From Flavobacterium antarcticum DSM 19726 (GTDB taxonomy: Bacteria; Bacteroidota; Bacteroidia; Flavobacteriales; Flavobacteriaceae), in contig NZ_ATTM01000003.1 in assembly GCF_000419685.1 (NCBI RefSeq), positions 186,846-250,845 of the forward strand: 64,000 nucleotides of DNA, in the 5' to 3' direction. The notes under the pieces are model-generated. The model was not told the DNA's origin. It ran no database searches and saw nothing but the letters and a program-made list of their open reading frames with translations. Each line of letters begins with the position of its first letter. Within the stretch, counting starts at the first letter, position 1. This document shows, one piece after another, positions 16,063 through 25,637 of this stretch. The translations under genes and the position numbers were made by a program.

Positions 16063-18366
16063 ATGGCAGTCAAAAAAAAGAATAAGTCCGCCGAAGCAGA
16101 TTTTCCATTTTACATCAAACGTTTTTGGCAGATTTTCGGAATTGGAGTTGGTATCGTAGTTTTAATCTTCCTTTTAGCTTCTTGGGGCGTTTTGGGACAC
16201 ATGCCTTCATTCAACGATTTAGAGAATCCCGAATCTAATTTGGCCACCGAAATTATCTCTTCAGATGGAGAAACGATTGGTAAATTTTACAACGAAAACC
16301 GCAGTTCAATAACGTATGAGGAACTACCAAAACATTTAGTTGACGCATTAGTTGCCACCGAAGATGAACGTTTTTACGAACACTCCGGTATCGATGGAAG
16401 AGGAACTTTACGGGCTGCAACCAGTTTTGGAGCAAGTGGTGGAGCAAGTACTCTTTCACAGCAACTAGCTAAACAATTATTTCACGGTGAAGGTTCAAAA
16501 AACATCGTGATGCGTTTGTTTCAAAAAGTAAAAGAATGGATTATTGCGATTCGTTTGGAACGACAATATACTAAAAATGAAATCATTGCGATGTATTTCA
16601 ACGTGTATGATTTTAATAATTATGCTGTAGGAATTCGTTCTGCCGCAAAAACATATTTCAATAAATCACCAAAAGAACTAACTATTGACGAATCAGCGAT
16701 GTTGGTGGGAATGTTTAAAAATTCTTCCTTATACAACCCAATTCGGAATGCTCAAGGTGTAAAAAACCGTCGAAATGTCGTGCTTCAACAAATGGAGAAA
16801 TCCGATATTATTACAGAAGTGCAACGCGAAAAATTAAGTGCACTTCCTATCACGTTAGATTTCAAATTGCAAACGCATAAAGAAGGAATTGCGACTTATT
16901 TCAGAGAATATTTACGTGAATTCATGAAAGGTTGGGTTCGTGAGAATAAAAAACCGGACGGAAGCGATTACGATATTTACAGAGATGGTTTAAAAATTTA
17001 TACCACAATTGATTCTCGAATGCAACAATATGCGGAAGAAGCAGTGTATGCCCATTTAGCAAATTTGCAAGAAGAATTTTTTGACCAAGCGAAAACCAAT
17101 AAAAACGCTCCTTTCATTAAAATTTCAGAAACAGAAACAGAAAGCTTAATGAACCGTGCTCGAAAAAATTCGGAAAGATACAGAATCATGAAAGCCGAAG
17201 GAAAAGACGATGCCGCTATCATGAAATCGTTTACAGTAAAAAGTAAAATGCGTGTTTTTTCTTGGAAAGGCGAACGCGACACCATCATGACTCCTAACGA
17301 TTCCATCCGATATTACAAACATTTCTTACAAAGTGGTGTGATGTCAATGGACCCAGAAACGGGTTATGTAAAAGCGTGGGTGGGCGGAATTAATTACAAA
17401 CATTTTCAGTACGACCACGTGAATCAAGGTGCTCGACAAGTGGGTTCAACATTCAAACCATTTGTTTACGCTACTGCAATCGAGCAACAAGGATATTCGC
17501 CTTGCGACTCCATAATTGATTCGCCATTTACAATTCCAAAAGGCCGTCATCACGTCACGGAATCTTGGACGCCTAGAAATTCAAACAGCGAATACCGCGG
17601 AATGGTTACTTTGAAAAAAGCATTAGCGCTTTCTATAAATACCGTTTCGGCAAAATTAATTGACCGCGTTGGACCAGAAGCAGTAATCGAATTGACTAAA
17701 AAATTAGGAGTGAAATCTGAAATTCCTGCCCAACCGTCCATCGCTTTAGGAGCTGTAGAAATTACCGTTCACGATATGGTTGCCGCTTATGCGACTTTTG
17801 CAAATCAGGGAATTTACATTAAACCGGAAGTGATTACTAAAATCGAAGATAAAAACGGAAATATTTTATACCAAACCATGCCAGAATCCCACGATGTTTT
17901 GAACAAAGACATCGCTTACGCCGTTGTAAAATTGCTTGAAGGAGTGACGGAAACGGGTTCAGGGCTTCGTTTGAGAACGCAAGGTGGTGGTTACGGCTAC
18001 AATCGCGTAACCGGTTATCCATACGCTTTAACGAATCCAATTGCGGGAAAAACAGGGACAACTCAAAACCAGTCTGACGGTTGGTTTATGGGAATGGTGC
18101 CAAATTTGGTAACTGGAGTTTGGGTCGGAAATGAAGACCGTTCTGCCCATTTCAAAAGCATCACATTCGGTCAAGGAGCCACGATGGCATTGCCAATTTG
18201 GGGCATGTATATGAAAAAATGTTATGCTGATAAAACCTTAACCGTTTCGAAAGAAGACTTTAAACGTCCTGCTAATTTGGCTATTAAAGTCGACTGTTGG
18301 GTACCAAAAGTAAAAGATTCAACCACGGTAGATTCTGAACAAAACACAGACGAATTCGATTTATAA
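16063..18366 (+). CDS. Class A penicillin-binding protein 1A
   Basis: A 767-residue bifunctional peptidoglycan synthase with one N-terminal membrane helix (about residues 25-45). The glycosyltransferase domain has VATEDERFYEHSGID (about 97-111) and GASTLSQQLAKQLF (about 126-140). The transpeptidase domain has the catalytic serine in GSTFKPF (about residue 463), SINTVSAK (about 526) and KTGTT (about 663). It polymerises and cross-links cell wall on the periplasmic side of the inner membrane. It follows gldH by a single base, an order common in flavobacteria. The gene would be named ponA or mrcA by homology. Confidence 0.95.
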   Translation: MAVKKKNKSAEADFPFYIKRFWQIFGIGVGIVVLIFLLASWGVLGHMPSFNDLENPESNLATEIISSDGETIGKFYNENRSSITYEELPKHLVDALVATEDERFYEHSGIDGRGTLRAATSFGASGGASTLSQQLAKQLFHGEGSKNIVMRLFQKVKEWIIAIRLERQYTKNEIIAMYFNVYDFNNYAVGIRSAAKTYFNKSPKELTIDESAMLVGMFKNSSLYNPIRNAQGVKNRRNVVLQQMEKSDIITEVQREKLSALPITLDFKLQTHKEGIATYFREYLREFMKGWVRENKKPDGSDYDIYRDGLKIYTTIDSRMQQYAEEAVYAHLANLQEEFFDQAKTNKNAPFIKISETETESLMNRARKNSERYRIMKAEGKDDAAIMKSFTVKSKMRVFSWKGERDTIMTPNDSIRYYKHFLQSGVMSMDPETGYVKAWVGGINYKHFQYDHVNQGARQVGSTFKPFVYATAIEQQGYSPCDSIIDSPFTIPKGRHHVTESWTPRNSNSEYRGMVTLKKALALSINTVSAKLIDRVGPEAVIELTKKLGVKSEIPAQPSIALGAVEITVHDMVAAYATFANQGIYIKPEVITKIEDKNGNILYQTMPESHDVLNKDIAYAVVKLLEGVTETGSGLRLRTQGGGYGYNRVTGYPYALTNPIAGKTGTTQNQSDGWFMGMVPNLVTGVWVGNEDRSAHFKSITFGQGATMALPIWGMYMKKCYADKTLTVSKEDFKRPANLAIKVDCWVPKVKDSTTVDSEQNTDEFDL

Positions 18367-18399
18367 CGCTGAAATTATTTTAGAGTTTCAATATTTTTT

Positions 18400-18480
18400 G
18401 GAGCTATTTCCAGCTATACGTTGCAATCTTTATGTCCCGAACCCCGGTTCATAAAGGATTTTCACTTCTATCTGGGCTAA
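18400..18480 (-). repeat. Dispersed flavobacterial hairpin element, copy 3
   Basis: Read on the minus strand it begins TAGCCCAGATAGAAGTGAAA and ends GGAAATAGCTCC. The core pairs GGTTCATAAAGGATT with a left arm differing by a small bulge. It is the shortest copy and lies between pbp1A and the CoA-transferase genes. Confidence 0.65.
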
Positions 18481-18527
18481 AAATTTAGGAAACAACATCA
18501 TTTATTTTTTAAATAATAATACCAATT

Positions 18528-19226
18528 ATGATTAATAAAAAAGTAAACAACGTTCACGAAGCACTTCAAGGAATTGAAGACGGAATGACGATAATGCTTG
18601 GAGGTTTTGGACTTTCAGGAATTCCAGAAAACTCAATTGCTGAACTGGTAAATAAAAATGTACACGACTTAACTTGCATTTCAAACAATGCAGGAGTCGA
18701 TGATTTTGGATTGGGATTGCTTTTACAGAAAAAGCAAATCAAAAAAATGATTTCTTCTTACGTAGGAGAAAACGCTGAATTTGAGCGCCAAATGCTTTCA
18801 GGTGAATTAGACGTAGAACTTACTCCTCAAGGAACATTAGCCGAAAAATGCCGTGCAGCTCAAGCCGGAATTCCAGCATTTTATACTCCTGCAGGTTACG
18901 GAACGGAAGTAGCCGAAGGAAAAGAGTCAAGAGAATACAACGGAAAAATGCACATTCTGGAAGAAGCCTTCAAAGCTGATTTCTCAATCATAAAAGCTTG
19001 GAAAGGTGACGAAGCTGGAAACTTAATTTTCAAAGGAACAGCTAGAAACTTCAACGCGCCAATGGCAGGTGCTGCAACAATCACAATTGCTGAAGTTGAA
19101 GAGTTAGTTGCTCCAGGAATGTTAGACCCAAATCAAATTCACATTCCAGGAATTATGGTACAACGCATCTTTCAAGGAGAAAAATTTGAAAAAAGAATCG
19201 AACAACGTACGGTTAGAAAAAAGTAA
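18528..19226 (+). CDS. scoA: 3-oxoacid CoA-transferase subunit A
   Basis: A 232-residue alpha subunit of a family I CoA-transferase. The CoA-binding motif [11 protein letters not shown] lies at about residues 22-32, and [21 protein letters not shown]-type sequence (described from about 123) is characteristic of succinyl-CoA:3-ketoacid transferase. It activates acetoacetate and related 3-oxoacids with CoA from succinyl-CoA, together with the subunit encoded 40 bp downstream. The short gap contains CAGTTTTCAGTTTTTAG, a small word repeat also found elsewhere in flavobacterial intergenic DNA. The pair could also be named atoDA or pcaIJ if the physiological substrate differs. Confidence 0.93.
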   Translation: MINKKVNNVHEALQGIEDGMTIMLGGFGLSGIPENSIAELVNKNVHDLTCISNNAGVDDFGLGLLLQKKQIKKMISSYVGENAEFERQMLSGELDVELTPQGTLAEKCRAAQAGIPAFYTPAGYGTEVAEGKESREYNGKMHILEEAFKADFSIIKAWKGDEAGNLIFKGTARNFNAPMAGAATITIAEVEELVAPGMLDPNQIHIPGIMVQRIFQGEKFEKRIEQRTVRKK

Positions 19227-19266
19227 TCAGTTTTCAGTTTTTAGTATTCAGTAAAAAATAAAAATC

Positions 19267-19926
19267 ATGGCTTTAGATAAAAACCAAATTGCAAAACGTA
19301 TTGCGAAAGAAGTACAAAATAATTATTACGTAAACCTCGGAATTGGAATTCCAACATTAGTTGCAAATTACGTTCGTGAAGATATCTCGGTTGAATTTCA
19401 AAGCGAAAACGGAGTTCTTGGAATGGGACCTTTCCCATTTGAAGGAGAAGAAGACGCTGACATTATCAATGCCGGAAAACAAACGATTACTACTTTGCCA
19501 GGTGCTTCATTCTTTGATTCTGCTTTTAGCTTCGGAATGATTCGTTCTCAAAAAGTTGATTTAACTATTCTTGGAGCAATGGAAGTTGCCGAAAACGGTG
19601 ACATTGCCAATTGGAAAATCCCAGGAAAAATGGTCAAAGGAATGGGTGGTGCAATGGATTTAGTGGCTTCTGCCGAAAATATTATCGTTGCCATGATGCA
19701 CGTAAATAAAGCAGGCGAATCTAAAATTTTAAAACGTTGTACTTTGCCTTTAACGGGAGTTGGTTGCGTGAAAAAAGTAGTTACTGAATTGGCCGTTTTA
19801 GAAGTTACTCCAAAGGGTTTCAGATTATTGGAACGTGCTCCAGGCGTTTCGGTAGAACATATAATTGCATCAACAGAAGCTGAATTAATTATTGATGGAG
19901 AAATTCCTGAAATGGTAATTGATTAA
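19267..19926 (+). CDS. scoB: 3-oxoacid CoA-transferase subunit B
   Basis: A 219-residue beta subunit with the catalytic glutamate in SENGVLGMGPFP (about residues 46-57) and the motif GIGIPTLVANYV near residues 26-37. It carries the glutamyl-CoA intermediate of the ping-pong reaction. The C-terminal segment KRCTLPLTGVGCVKKVVTEL is typical of the family. It works with the A subunit immediately upstream and is followed by a strong terminator. Confidence 0.94.
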   Translation: MALDKNQIAKRIAKEVQNNYYVNLGIGIPTLVANYVREDISVEFQSENGVLGMGPFPFEGEEDADIINAGKQTITTLPGASFFDSAFSFGMIRSQKVDLTILGAMEVAENGDIANWKIPGKMVKGMGGAMDLVASAENIIVAMMHVNKAGESKILKRCTLPLTGVGCVKKVVTELAVLEVTPKGFRLLERAPGVSVEHIIASTEAELIIDGEIPEMVID

Positions 19927-19948
19927 TTTAGATTCTAAAAAATATATG

Positions 19949-19976
19949 AAAGCCTTGAGAAATCAGGGCTTTTTTT
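19949..19976 (+). terminator. Rho-independent terminator after scoB
   Basis: AAAGCCTTGA pairs with TCAGGGCTTT (one U-G wobble) around a GAAA loop, followed by further T residues. It ends the CoA-transferase operon. Confidence 0.85.
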
Positions 19977-20021
19977 GTGAAGTCCACCTTCAGTTATATT
20001 ATGTAATCTATAGTTTAATTA

Positions 20022-20756
20022 TTATTTCCACCAATCTTTTATTGGTTTTACCCACCAACCATTTTTTCTGTATTTTTCAGAAACGCCTAATTCCGCAGCT
20101 CCAATATCGAAATCACATTTAACACTTGGAACTCTGTAATCAGCCCAATTGCATACTTTTTCAATAATTGAATTGTACATTTTCCAAGTTCCAACAAATG
20201 CGTTGTTAAAATAGCCATCAGTGAATGAATCAATATCATTATAGATTATTTCGTTATTTTTATCCAAATACCACTTCGATTGCAAAATTCCCTTAAATAG
20301 TCCTGAATGATTTTGTTCGTTATTTTCATAAAACTCGTATTTGGCGGTTAGAACTCCTTGCTTTTTTATACCCGAATCTTTAAATTCAGCGTCAACCCCG
20401 AAATTTTCAACATTTAATTCTTGAATTTTAAAAATTGTAATGGTTCCTAAAAAATCACATATATTTGATTTGACATTTGATTTTCCATATACGAAGTATT
20501 CATATGGAATATTTAAATTTCTTTCTACAAAAATTAACTTTATTAATATTCGCTGATATTCATTTCCTATTATTCCATAAATAAGTTCGTTTTCAGTTTT
20601 TGTCCATAAGTTTGAAAAATCATATTTCGTATATTTTTCAATTTCATTTTTTTCGATAATTGGATTTTCATCTATAATTTTTTCTCTGCACAAGTCATTT
20701 TGTCCAAAGAATGTAAAGGAGTAAAATACAAATATGATTAAAATTTTTATTTTCAT
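20022..20756 (-). CDS. Secreted protein of unknown function
   Basis: A 244-residue protein with an N-terminal signal peptide ending at FTFFGQ (about residue 19). I do not recognise a domain. The mature part is rich in Asn, Glu, Ile and Tyr, has three cysteines (residues 23, about 98 and 200) plus one near 211, and contains late conserved-looking segments FVGTWKMYNS and FDIGAAELGVSEKY. The codon use is more AT-rich than its neighbours, which suggests an accessory gene. It is alone on the minus strand between the scoB terminator and the ABC ATPase. No toxin, immunity or enzyme motif was seen. Confidence 0.75.
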   Translation of the reverse strand: MKIKILIIFVFYSFTFFGQNDLCREKIIDENPIIEKNEIEKYTKYDFSNLWTKTENELIYGIIGNEYQRILIKLIFVERNLNIPYEYFVYGKSNVKSNICDFLGTITIFKIQELNVENFGVDAEFKDSGIKKQGVLTAKYEFYENNEQNHSGLFKGILQSKWYLDKNNEIIYNDIDSFTDGYFNNAFVGTWKMYNSIIEKVCNWADYRVPSVKCDFDIGAAELGVSEKYRKNGWWVKPIKDWWK

Positions 20757-20846
20757 TTTGAAAGATTTTTAAGAATTCTAATTAATTTATTATTTAATTT
20801 AAAAATAAACTACTTCACAAACCTTTGCACCTTTTCGAGATAAATT

Positions 20847-22535
20847 CTACCCTTTCACCGGTATCGCTGCAATCAACTTCTTCGTATATTCCGTTTTTGG
20901 ATTAGAATAAATTTCATCGGCATCGTCAATTTCTTCAATCTTGCCTTTGTTCATCACTAAAACTTGGTCACTCATATATTTCACAACTGCCAAATCGTGC
21001 GAAATAAATATATAAGTAAATCCGAAATTTTCGTTTAATTCATTTAACAAATTCAAAACTTGTGCTTGAACAGAAATATCCAATGCCGAAACCGATTCGT
21101 CACAAACGATTAATTTAGGTTGTAAAGCAATTGTTCTTGCAATACCAATTCGTTGTCTCTGACCGCCTGAAAACTCGTGAGGATAACGATTGAAATGTTC
21201 TTCTCCAAGTCCGACGCGTTCTAGGATTTCAATAGTTTTCGCTTTGCATTCTTTATCGGAAGCGTATAATTTATGAACTTGCATTGGTTCCATAATCGCT
21301 TGTCCAACAGGAATTCTCGGATTTAAAGAAGAATAAGGATCTTGGAAAATAATCTGAATTTCAAGACGCAATTTTCGTAATTCACTTCCTTCTAATTTGG
21401 TGATATCTTGACCGCGATACAAAATTGTTCCCGCCGTTGCTTTGTCCAATTGCAATATAGCGTTTCCTAATGTCGATTTTCCGCAACCGGATTCGCCAAC
21501 TAATCCTAAAGTTTCGCCTTCGTATAATTTGAAACTCACATCATTTACCGCTTTGAAACTGCTTTTCTTCCCAAATATTCCAGCAGATGAAAGATATTCT
21601 TTCTCTACATTTTTCACTTCCAAAAGTGGTGCTTTCGCATATAGTTGTTTATGAAAAGCTTCTCTTTCAGCAGAAGTAACAATTTCTGTCGAAACATTTT
21701 CTTGCAGGAAATCTTGAATTGTGGGTAATCGCACAAGTCTTGTATCTAACGACGGACGCGAATTGATTAACGCTTTCGTATAAATATGTTTTGGATTATT
21801 GAAAATCGTTTCCACAGTTCCTTGCTCGACAATTTCACCTTTATACATCACCAAAACCCGATTGGCAATTTCAGAAACCAAAGCCAAATCATGTGAAATA
21901 AAAATAATACTCATCTGATTTTCTTGCTGAATTTCTTTCAACAATAGAATAATTTCCTTCTGAACCGTAACATCTAAAGCAGTTGTTGGTTCATCTGCAA
22001 TTAATATTTGTGGTTTACAAGCAATCGCCATTGCAATCATCACTCGTTGTTTTTGACCGCCCGAAATTTCGTGAGGATACTTATTGAAAATAATTTGTGG
22101 GTCAGGCAATTTTACTTTTTCAAACAAGGAAAGTACTTCAGCCGTAACTTCTTTCTTCGATAATTTAGTATGTTGTTCCAACATTTCAGCAACTTGAGGT
22201 CCACATTTCATTGATGGATTTAGCGAACTCATAGGCTCTTGAAAAATCATCGCAATCTGCTTTCCACGAATTTTTCGAAACGATTTGGTATCAAAATGCG
22301 TAATGTTTTCACCTTCTAAAAAAATAGAACCATTTGAGATTTTAGAAATATTTTTAGGAAGCAAACCCATAATCGCCAATGAAGAAACTGACTTTCCAGA
22401 ACCCGATTCGCCTACGATTCCCAAGATTTCATTGGGAAATAAATCGTAGCTGATTTTATGAATTACGGGTGCAAAAACTTTATCTTTCTGAAAGGAAATT
22501 TCTAGCTTTTCTATTTTCAATAACGGTTGGCTCAT
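20847..22535 (-). CDS. Tandem ABC ATPase of oligopeptide/nickel type
   Basis: A 562-residue protein made of two fused nucleotide-binding domains, like YejF or a DppD-DppF fusion. Domain 1 has Walker A GESGSGKS (about 43-50), signature SGGQKQR and Walker B ILIADEP. Domain 2 has GESGCGKS (about 352-359), signature SGGQRQR and LIVCDESVSALD. After each domain the oligopeptide-type C-terminal extension is visible (for example YTKALINSRPSL). It would power import of peptides, or possibly nickel or microcin, but the permease and binding protein genes are not in the window, so the substrate is unknown. The exonuclease gene ends 18 bp upstream, so both could share a transcript. Confidence 0.93.
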   Translation of the reverse strand: MSQPLLKIEKLEISFQKDKVFAPVIHKISYDLFPNEILGIVGESGSGKSVSSLAIMGLLPKNISKISNGSIFLEGENITHFDTKSFRKIRGKQIAMIFQEPMSSLNPSMKCGPQVAEMLEQHTKLSKKEVTAEVLSLFEKVKLPDPQIIFNKYPHEISGGQKQRVMIAMAIACKPQILIADEPTTALDVTVQKEIILLLKEIQQENQMSIIFISHDLALVSEIANRVLVMYKGEIVEQGTVETIFNNPKHIYTKALINSRPSLDTRLVRLPTIQDFLQENVSTEIVTSAEREAFHKQLYAKAPLLEVKNVEKEYLSSAGIFGKKSSFKAVNDVSFKLYEGETLGLVGESGCGKSTLGNAILQLDKATAGTILYRGQDITKLEGSELRKLRLEIQIIFQDPYSSLNPRIPVGQAIMEPMQVHKLYASDKECKAKTIEILERVGLGEEHFNRYPHEFSGGQRQRIGIARTIALQPKLIVCDESVSALDISVQAQVLNLLNELNENFGFTYIFISHDLAVVKYMSDQVLVMNKGKIEEIDDADEIYSNPKTEYTKKLIAAIPVKG

Positions 22536-22553
22536 TGCGTAAAAATAGGAATT

Positions 22554-23267
22554 TTAAATATGTATTATTTCATCATCAATCAATAATTCTTCTCGTCTAA
22601 AACGAAGAAATATTTGTGCAACTGCAATGGTATCTTTTTCGCAATAGGTTACAATTCGGTCGATGTCTTTTTCAACATAAAAAACGTGGCCAACTTGACT
22701 TCCATCTATATCATCTTTTGGAGAGGGAATTCCCAAGATTTTCGTTAGTAATTTCAAAGATGTGAAATGTTTGTAATCGCCAAATTTCCACAATTCCAAC
22801 GTATCTAAATGCGGCACTTCCCAAGGTTTTTTGCCAAATAAATTAAGTTTTTCAGGAAGTTTGATTTGGTTGATAATCATCCGTCTTGCGATGAAAGGTA
22901 AATCAAATTCCTTTGAATTATGTCCGCATAAAATATGTTGCGGAAGATTGAAATGATTGTTGATTAGATTGCTGAAATCCGTCAATATTTTAGATTCTTC
23001 GCCAAAAAAAGAAGTCACTCTAAAATGCCGAATATCACTTTTAAAAGTGAAATAACCCACAGAAATACAGACGATTTTGCCAAATTCGGCCCAAATTCCG
23101 GCTCGATCGTAAAAGTCTTCTCCGGTTACGTCTTCTTTTCTTTGGTATTGCGTTTTGTGTTCCCACAATGTTTGAAGCTCGTTGTCAAGCAAACGGTAAT
23201 CATCCGTTTCAGGAACGGTTTCGATGTCTAAAAAGAGAATGTTAGCGAGGTTGATTTTTTCTATCAT
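22554..23267 (-). CDS. Predicted 3'-5' exonuclease related to PolB exonuclease domain
   Basis: A 237-residue DEDDy-type nuclease. ExoI is LFLDIETVPE (about residues 10-19), ExoII is HNSKEFDLPFIARR (about 122-135) and ExoIII is YCEKDTIAVAQIFLRF near residue 215, where Y-x3-D places it in the DEDDy group. Family members degrade single-stranded nucleic acid from the 3' end; the biological target here is unknown. ATG 23267 is used instead of an upstream ATG at 23330 because the family starts just before the ExoI strand. It precedes the tandem ABC ATPase on the same strand, which seems a chance association. Confidence 0.88.
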   Translation of the reverse strand: MIEKINLANILFLDIETVPETDDYRLLDNELQTLWEHKTQYQRKEDVTGEDFYDRAGIWAEFGKIVCISVGYFTFKSDIRHFRVTSFFGEESKILTDFSNLINNHFNLPQHILCGHNSKEFDLPFIARRMIINQIKLPEKLNLFGKKPWEVPHLDTLELWKFGDYKHFTSLKLLTKILGIPSPKDDIDGSQVGHVFYVEKDIDRIVTYCEKDTIAVAQIFLRFRREELLIDDEIIHI

Positions 23268-23351
23268 AACGAATATTTTAAGTGGATTATATCTTTTTGG
23301 TTTGTTAAAGATAATTAATTTCACATTCAAATAAACGCACCGCTAAAAAAT

Positions 23352-25568
23352 TTATCGCTTCATCGAAAAATGATTTTTGTATTCTTGGTACATTCCATTT
23401 TGAGTATAACGTATTGTAAACCAATAATCATCAGCTTTAAGTGGTTGTCCGTTGAACGACCCATCCCAACTTTGGTTTTTCGCATTTAATTCAATAATAA
23501 ATTTACCGTACCGATCAAAAATTTGAATAGTAGCTTTGTCATCTAAATTGGGAACAGTCCAACTATCGTTGTAACCGTCGCCGTTTGGAGTGAAATATTT
23601 TGGAAAATTAATAATTGTAACTATTGATTTTAAATTGGAACAATTACGTTGGTCAGTCACTTCAATTTCGTACACTCCGGGACTTAAATTGGTAAATGTA
23701 TTTGAAGTCTGAAAACCCAAATTATTTATTTGATATAAAAATGGAGGTTGACCACCCACTACGTCTATCGTAATAAAAGTGTTGTCGCTAAAATCTTGAG
23801 ATTGAATAACCGATATACTTTGTACTTTTGGAATTTCGCTTACCGTTGCAGTTACTAAATCAGAAACACAACCAGAAATAATATCTGTTGCAATCACTCC
23901 ATATTCCCCGATTTGTTTAGCTGAAAAAGTTGGATTTGACGCATTTGCAATTGGATTTCCATTGAAAAACCATTCAAAGCTGTAATCACTATTGTTCAGT
24001 TCAGTATCTAAAATATAGGGTGGAATTCCGAAAATCCCAGAACCTAAAACACAAATTTGTCCATCTTGAATAAGTGGAATTGGAGTTGGAGCAACATTCA
24101 CAACAATTGTAATTGGATTTCCATCACAACTATTAAAGGAAGGTGTCACCACATAAGTTACACTTCCAGAAACTCCGTTTGTGGTTAGATTTTGCATAAT
24201 TGAATTTCCTGTTCCATCAACAGCTCCATCAACATTATTAGAAATTGTCGTCCAATTAAAAGTAGTTCCCGAAACGTCTGAAAATAAATTAATATCCGTA
24301 ATCTGACCTGAACAATAATTTAAATTTCCTGTAAAAGTAGCTGTCGGACTTTGAGAAATAGTCAGTGTTACCGACGTTCTTGAAGTGCCGTAACAGTTAC
24401 TTGACGCGTTGTAAACTTCCGCATAATACGTTCCCGCATTCGTAGGCGTATAACTGCTGGAATTGGCAAGTAATAGATTTCCACCTGAAGCTTGGTCAAA
24501 CCAATTGACAATATTTTCAGCATTTGTACTCACTGAAATCGCAGGAATCGGTTCATTGTTACAACTATTTACATTTCCATTACTTGTGGCGGGAGTCAAT
24601 CCATTTGACATCGTAAGGGTAAAAACATTCGAAACTGTAGAACAAAACGCGGAATTAATATTGGCAATATCTTGAGCAATTTTTACTCTAAAATAAGTTG
24701 TTGCAGAAATTGTTGGACTTGTGAATGTTGAATTATTTTCTCCAATGAAGTTCGTCCAATTTATATTGTCTAAACTAGATTGCCATTGGTAAAAGTAAGT
24801 TGAAGCTCCATTTGTAGTCGCATTTAGAGTTATGGAAGCTGTAGAATTACAAGTTGTATAATTATTATTGGGATAACTTGGATTGGAAACGGTAGTCAAA
24901 TCGCCACAGGATTTAAACGAAATATCATCAATTGCTAAATCGTTTCCGCAACCGCCAACACCATTATTTTTCATAATTAACACAACCGATGTTTGATTTG
25001 ATGTGGTAAAAACCAAAGCAAATTGTTGCCACAAAGGCGAAGTAGTTCCAAAAATATCTCCTGTATCTCCCGAACCTAAAAGTGTAGTTTGCGTATCGTC
25101 CCATATTTCAAATTTCACGTTAATAGGAATCTCACCTTGTCCACAAGCTCCTGAACTTGAATTAAAAACATTCAGTAACCAAGCCGAAAACTCAAAAGTG
25201 GTATTGACGCACAATCCTGTTACGGTTCTTTTATAGAAGGATCCGGAAACGTTATTATTAGCATTTACAATCAGGCATTTTCCATTTGGGCCATCGGTCG
25301 CATCTGGTGTATGGTCAGGAGAGTTATGCCAAGATTGAAGTAAATTTGTTCGATGATATAAAGTGTAAAAGCTGTCTTGAGGTGCACCGCTAATAAAAGA
25401 ATACGTGGTAATTCCAGGCGATAATGCAGGTCCATAATCAGTACCGTTGCCAAAACTTTCTGTAAAAATAGCATCGCCTGTACTTCCGCCACAAAATCCC
25501 AATTGTCCGTAACTTAACGAGACGAAAAATAAAAAGAACGTTACAACTGAAAGTTTAAAGTACGGCAT
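23352..25568 (-). CDS. Type IX secretion substrate, type B sorting domain
   Basis: A 738-residue exported protein with a signal peptide ending at SLSYGQ. The first 230 residues look like a jelly-roll/MAM-like domain (GNGTDYGPALSPG, VVLIMKNNGVGGCGNDLAIDDI). Several Ig-like/PKD-like repeats follow, rich in Ser, Thr and Asn. The last 85 residues (FTPNGDGYNDSWTVPNL, IQIFDRYGKFI, LKADDYWFTIRY) are the gliding-motility-associated C-terminal (CHU_C) domain that directs type B secretion. It is probably a surface adhesin or matrix protein; no catalytic domain was seen. ATG 25568 is preferred because a -7 element at 25587-25594 covers the alternative ATG at 25589. Confidence 0.92.
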   Translation of the reverse strand: MPYFKLSVVTFFLFFVSLSYGQLGFCGGSTGDAIFTESFGNGTDYGPALSPGITTYSFISGAPQDSFYTLYHRTNLLQSWHNSPDHTPDATDGPNGKCLIVNANNNVSGSFYKRTVTGLCVNTTFEFSAWLLNVFNSSSGACGQGEIPINVKFEIWDDTQTTLLGSGDTGDIFGTTSPLWQQFALVFTTSNQTSVVLIMKNNGVGGCGNDLAIDDISFKSCGDLTTVSNPSYPNNNYTTCNSTASITLNATTNGASTYFYQWQSSLDNINWTNFIGENNSTFTSPTISATTYFRVKIAQDIANINSAFCSTVSNVFTLTMSNGLTPATSNGNVNSCNNEPIPAISVSTNAENIVNWFDQASGGNLLLANSSSYTPTNAGTYYAEVYNASSNCYGTSRTSVTLTISQSPTATFTGNLNYCSGQITDINLFSDVSGTTFNWTTISNNVDGAVDGTGNSIMQNLTTNGVSGSVTYVVTPSFNSCDGNPITIVVNVAPTPIPLIQDGQICVLGSGIFGIPPYILDTELNNSDYSFEWFFNGNPIANASNPTFSAKQIGEYGVIATDIISGCVSDLVTATVSEIPKVQSISVIQSQDFSDNTFITIDVVGGQPPFLYQINNLGFQTSNTFTNLSPGVYEIEVTDQRNCSNLKSIVTIINFPKYFTPNGDGYNDSWTVPNLDDKATIQIFDRYGKFIIELNAKNQSWDGSFNGQPLKADDYWFTIRYTQNGMYQEYKNHFSMKR

Positions 25569-25586
25569 TTTGATGAAAAGTTTTGT

Positions 25587-25594
25587 CAAAAATA
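25587..25594 (-). promoter_or_regulatory. Putative -7 element for the T9SS substrate gene
   Basis: On the minus strand this is TATTTTTG, an exact TANNTTTG match, 19 bp before the preferred ATG. The nearest TTG upstream is at 15 bp, shorter than ideal. Confidence 0.4.
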
Positions 25595-25637
25595 CTACAT
25601 AATTTTAGACAATAGTACATTTAAATTAGAGTTCCAG

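Noticed and set aside
19919-20122. Possible 67-residue plus-strand gene overlapping the end of scoB
   Set aside because: It runs through the scoB terminator and into the antisense of the secreted protein gene.
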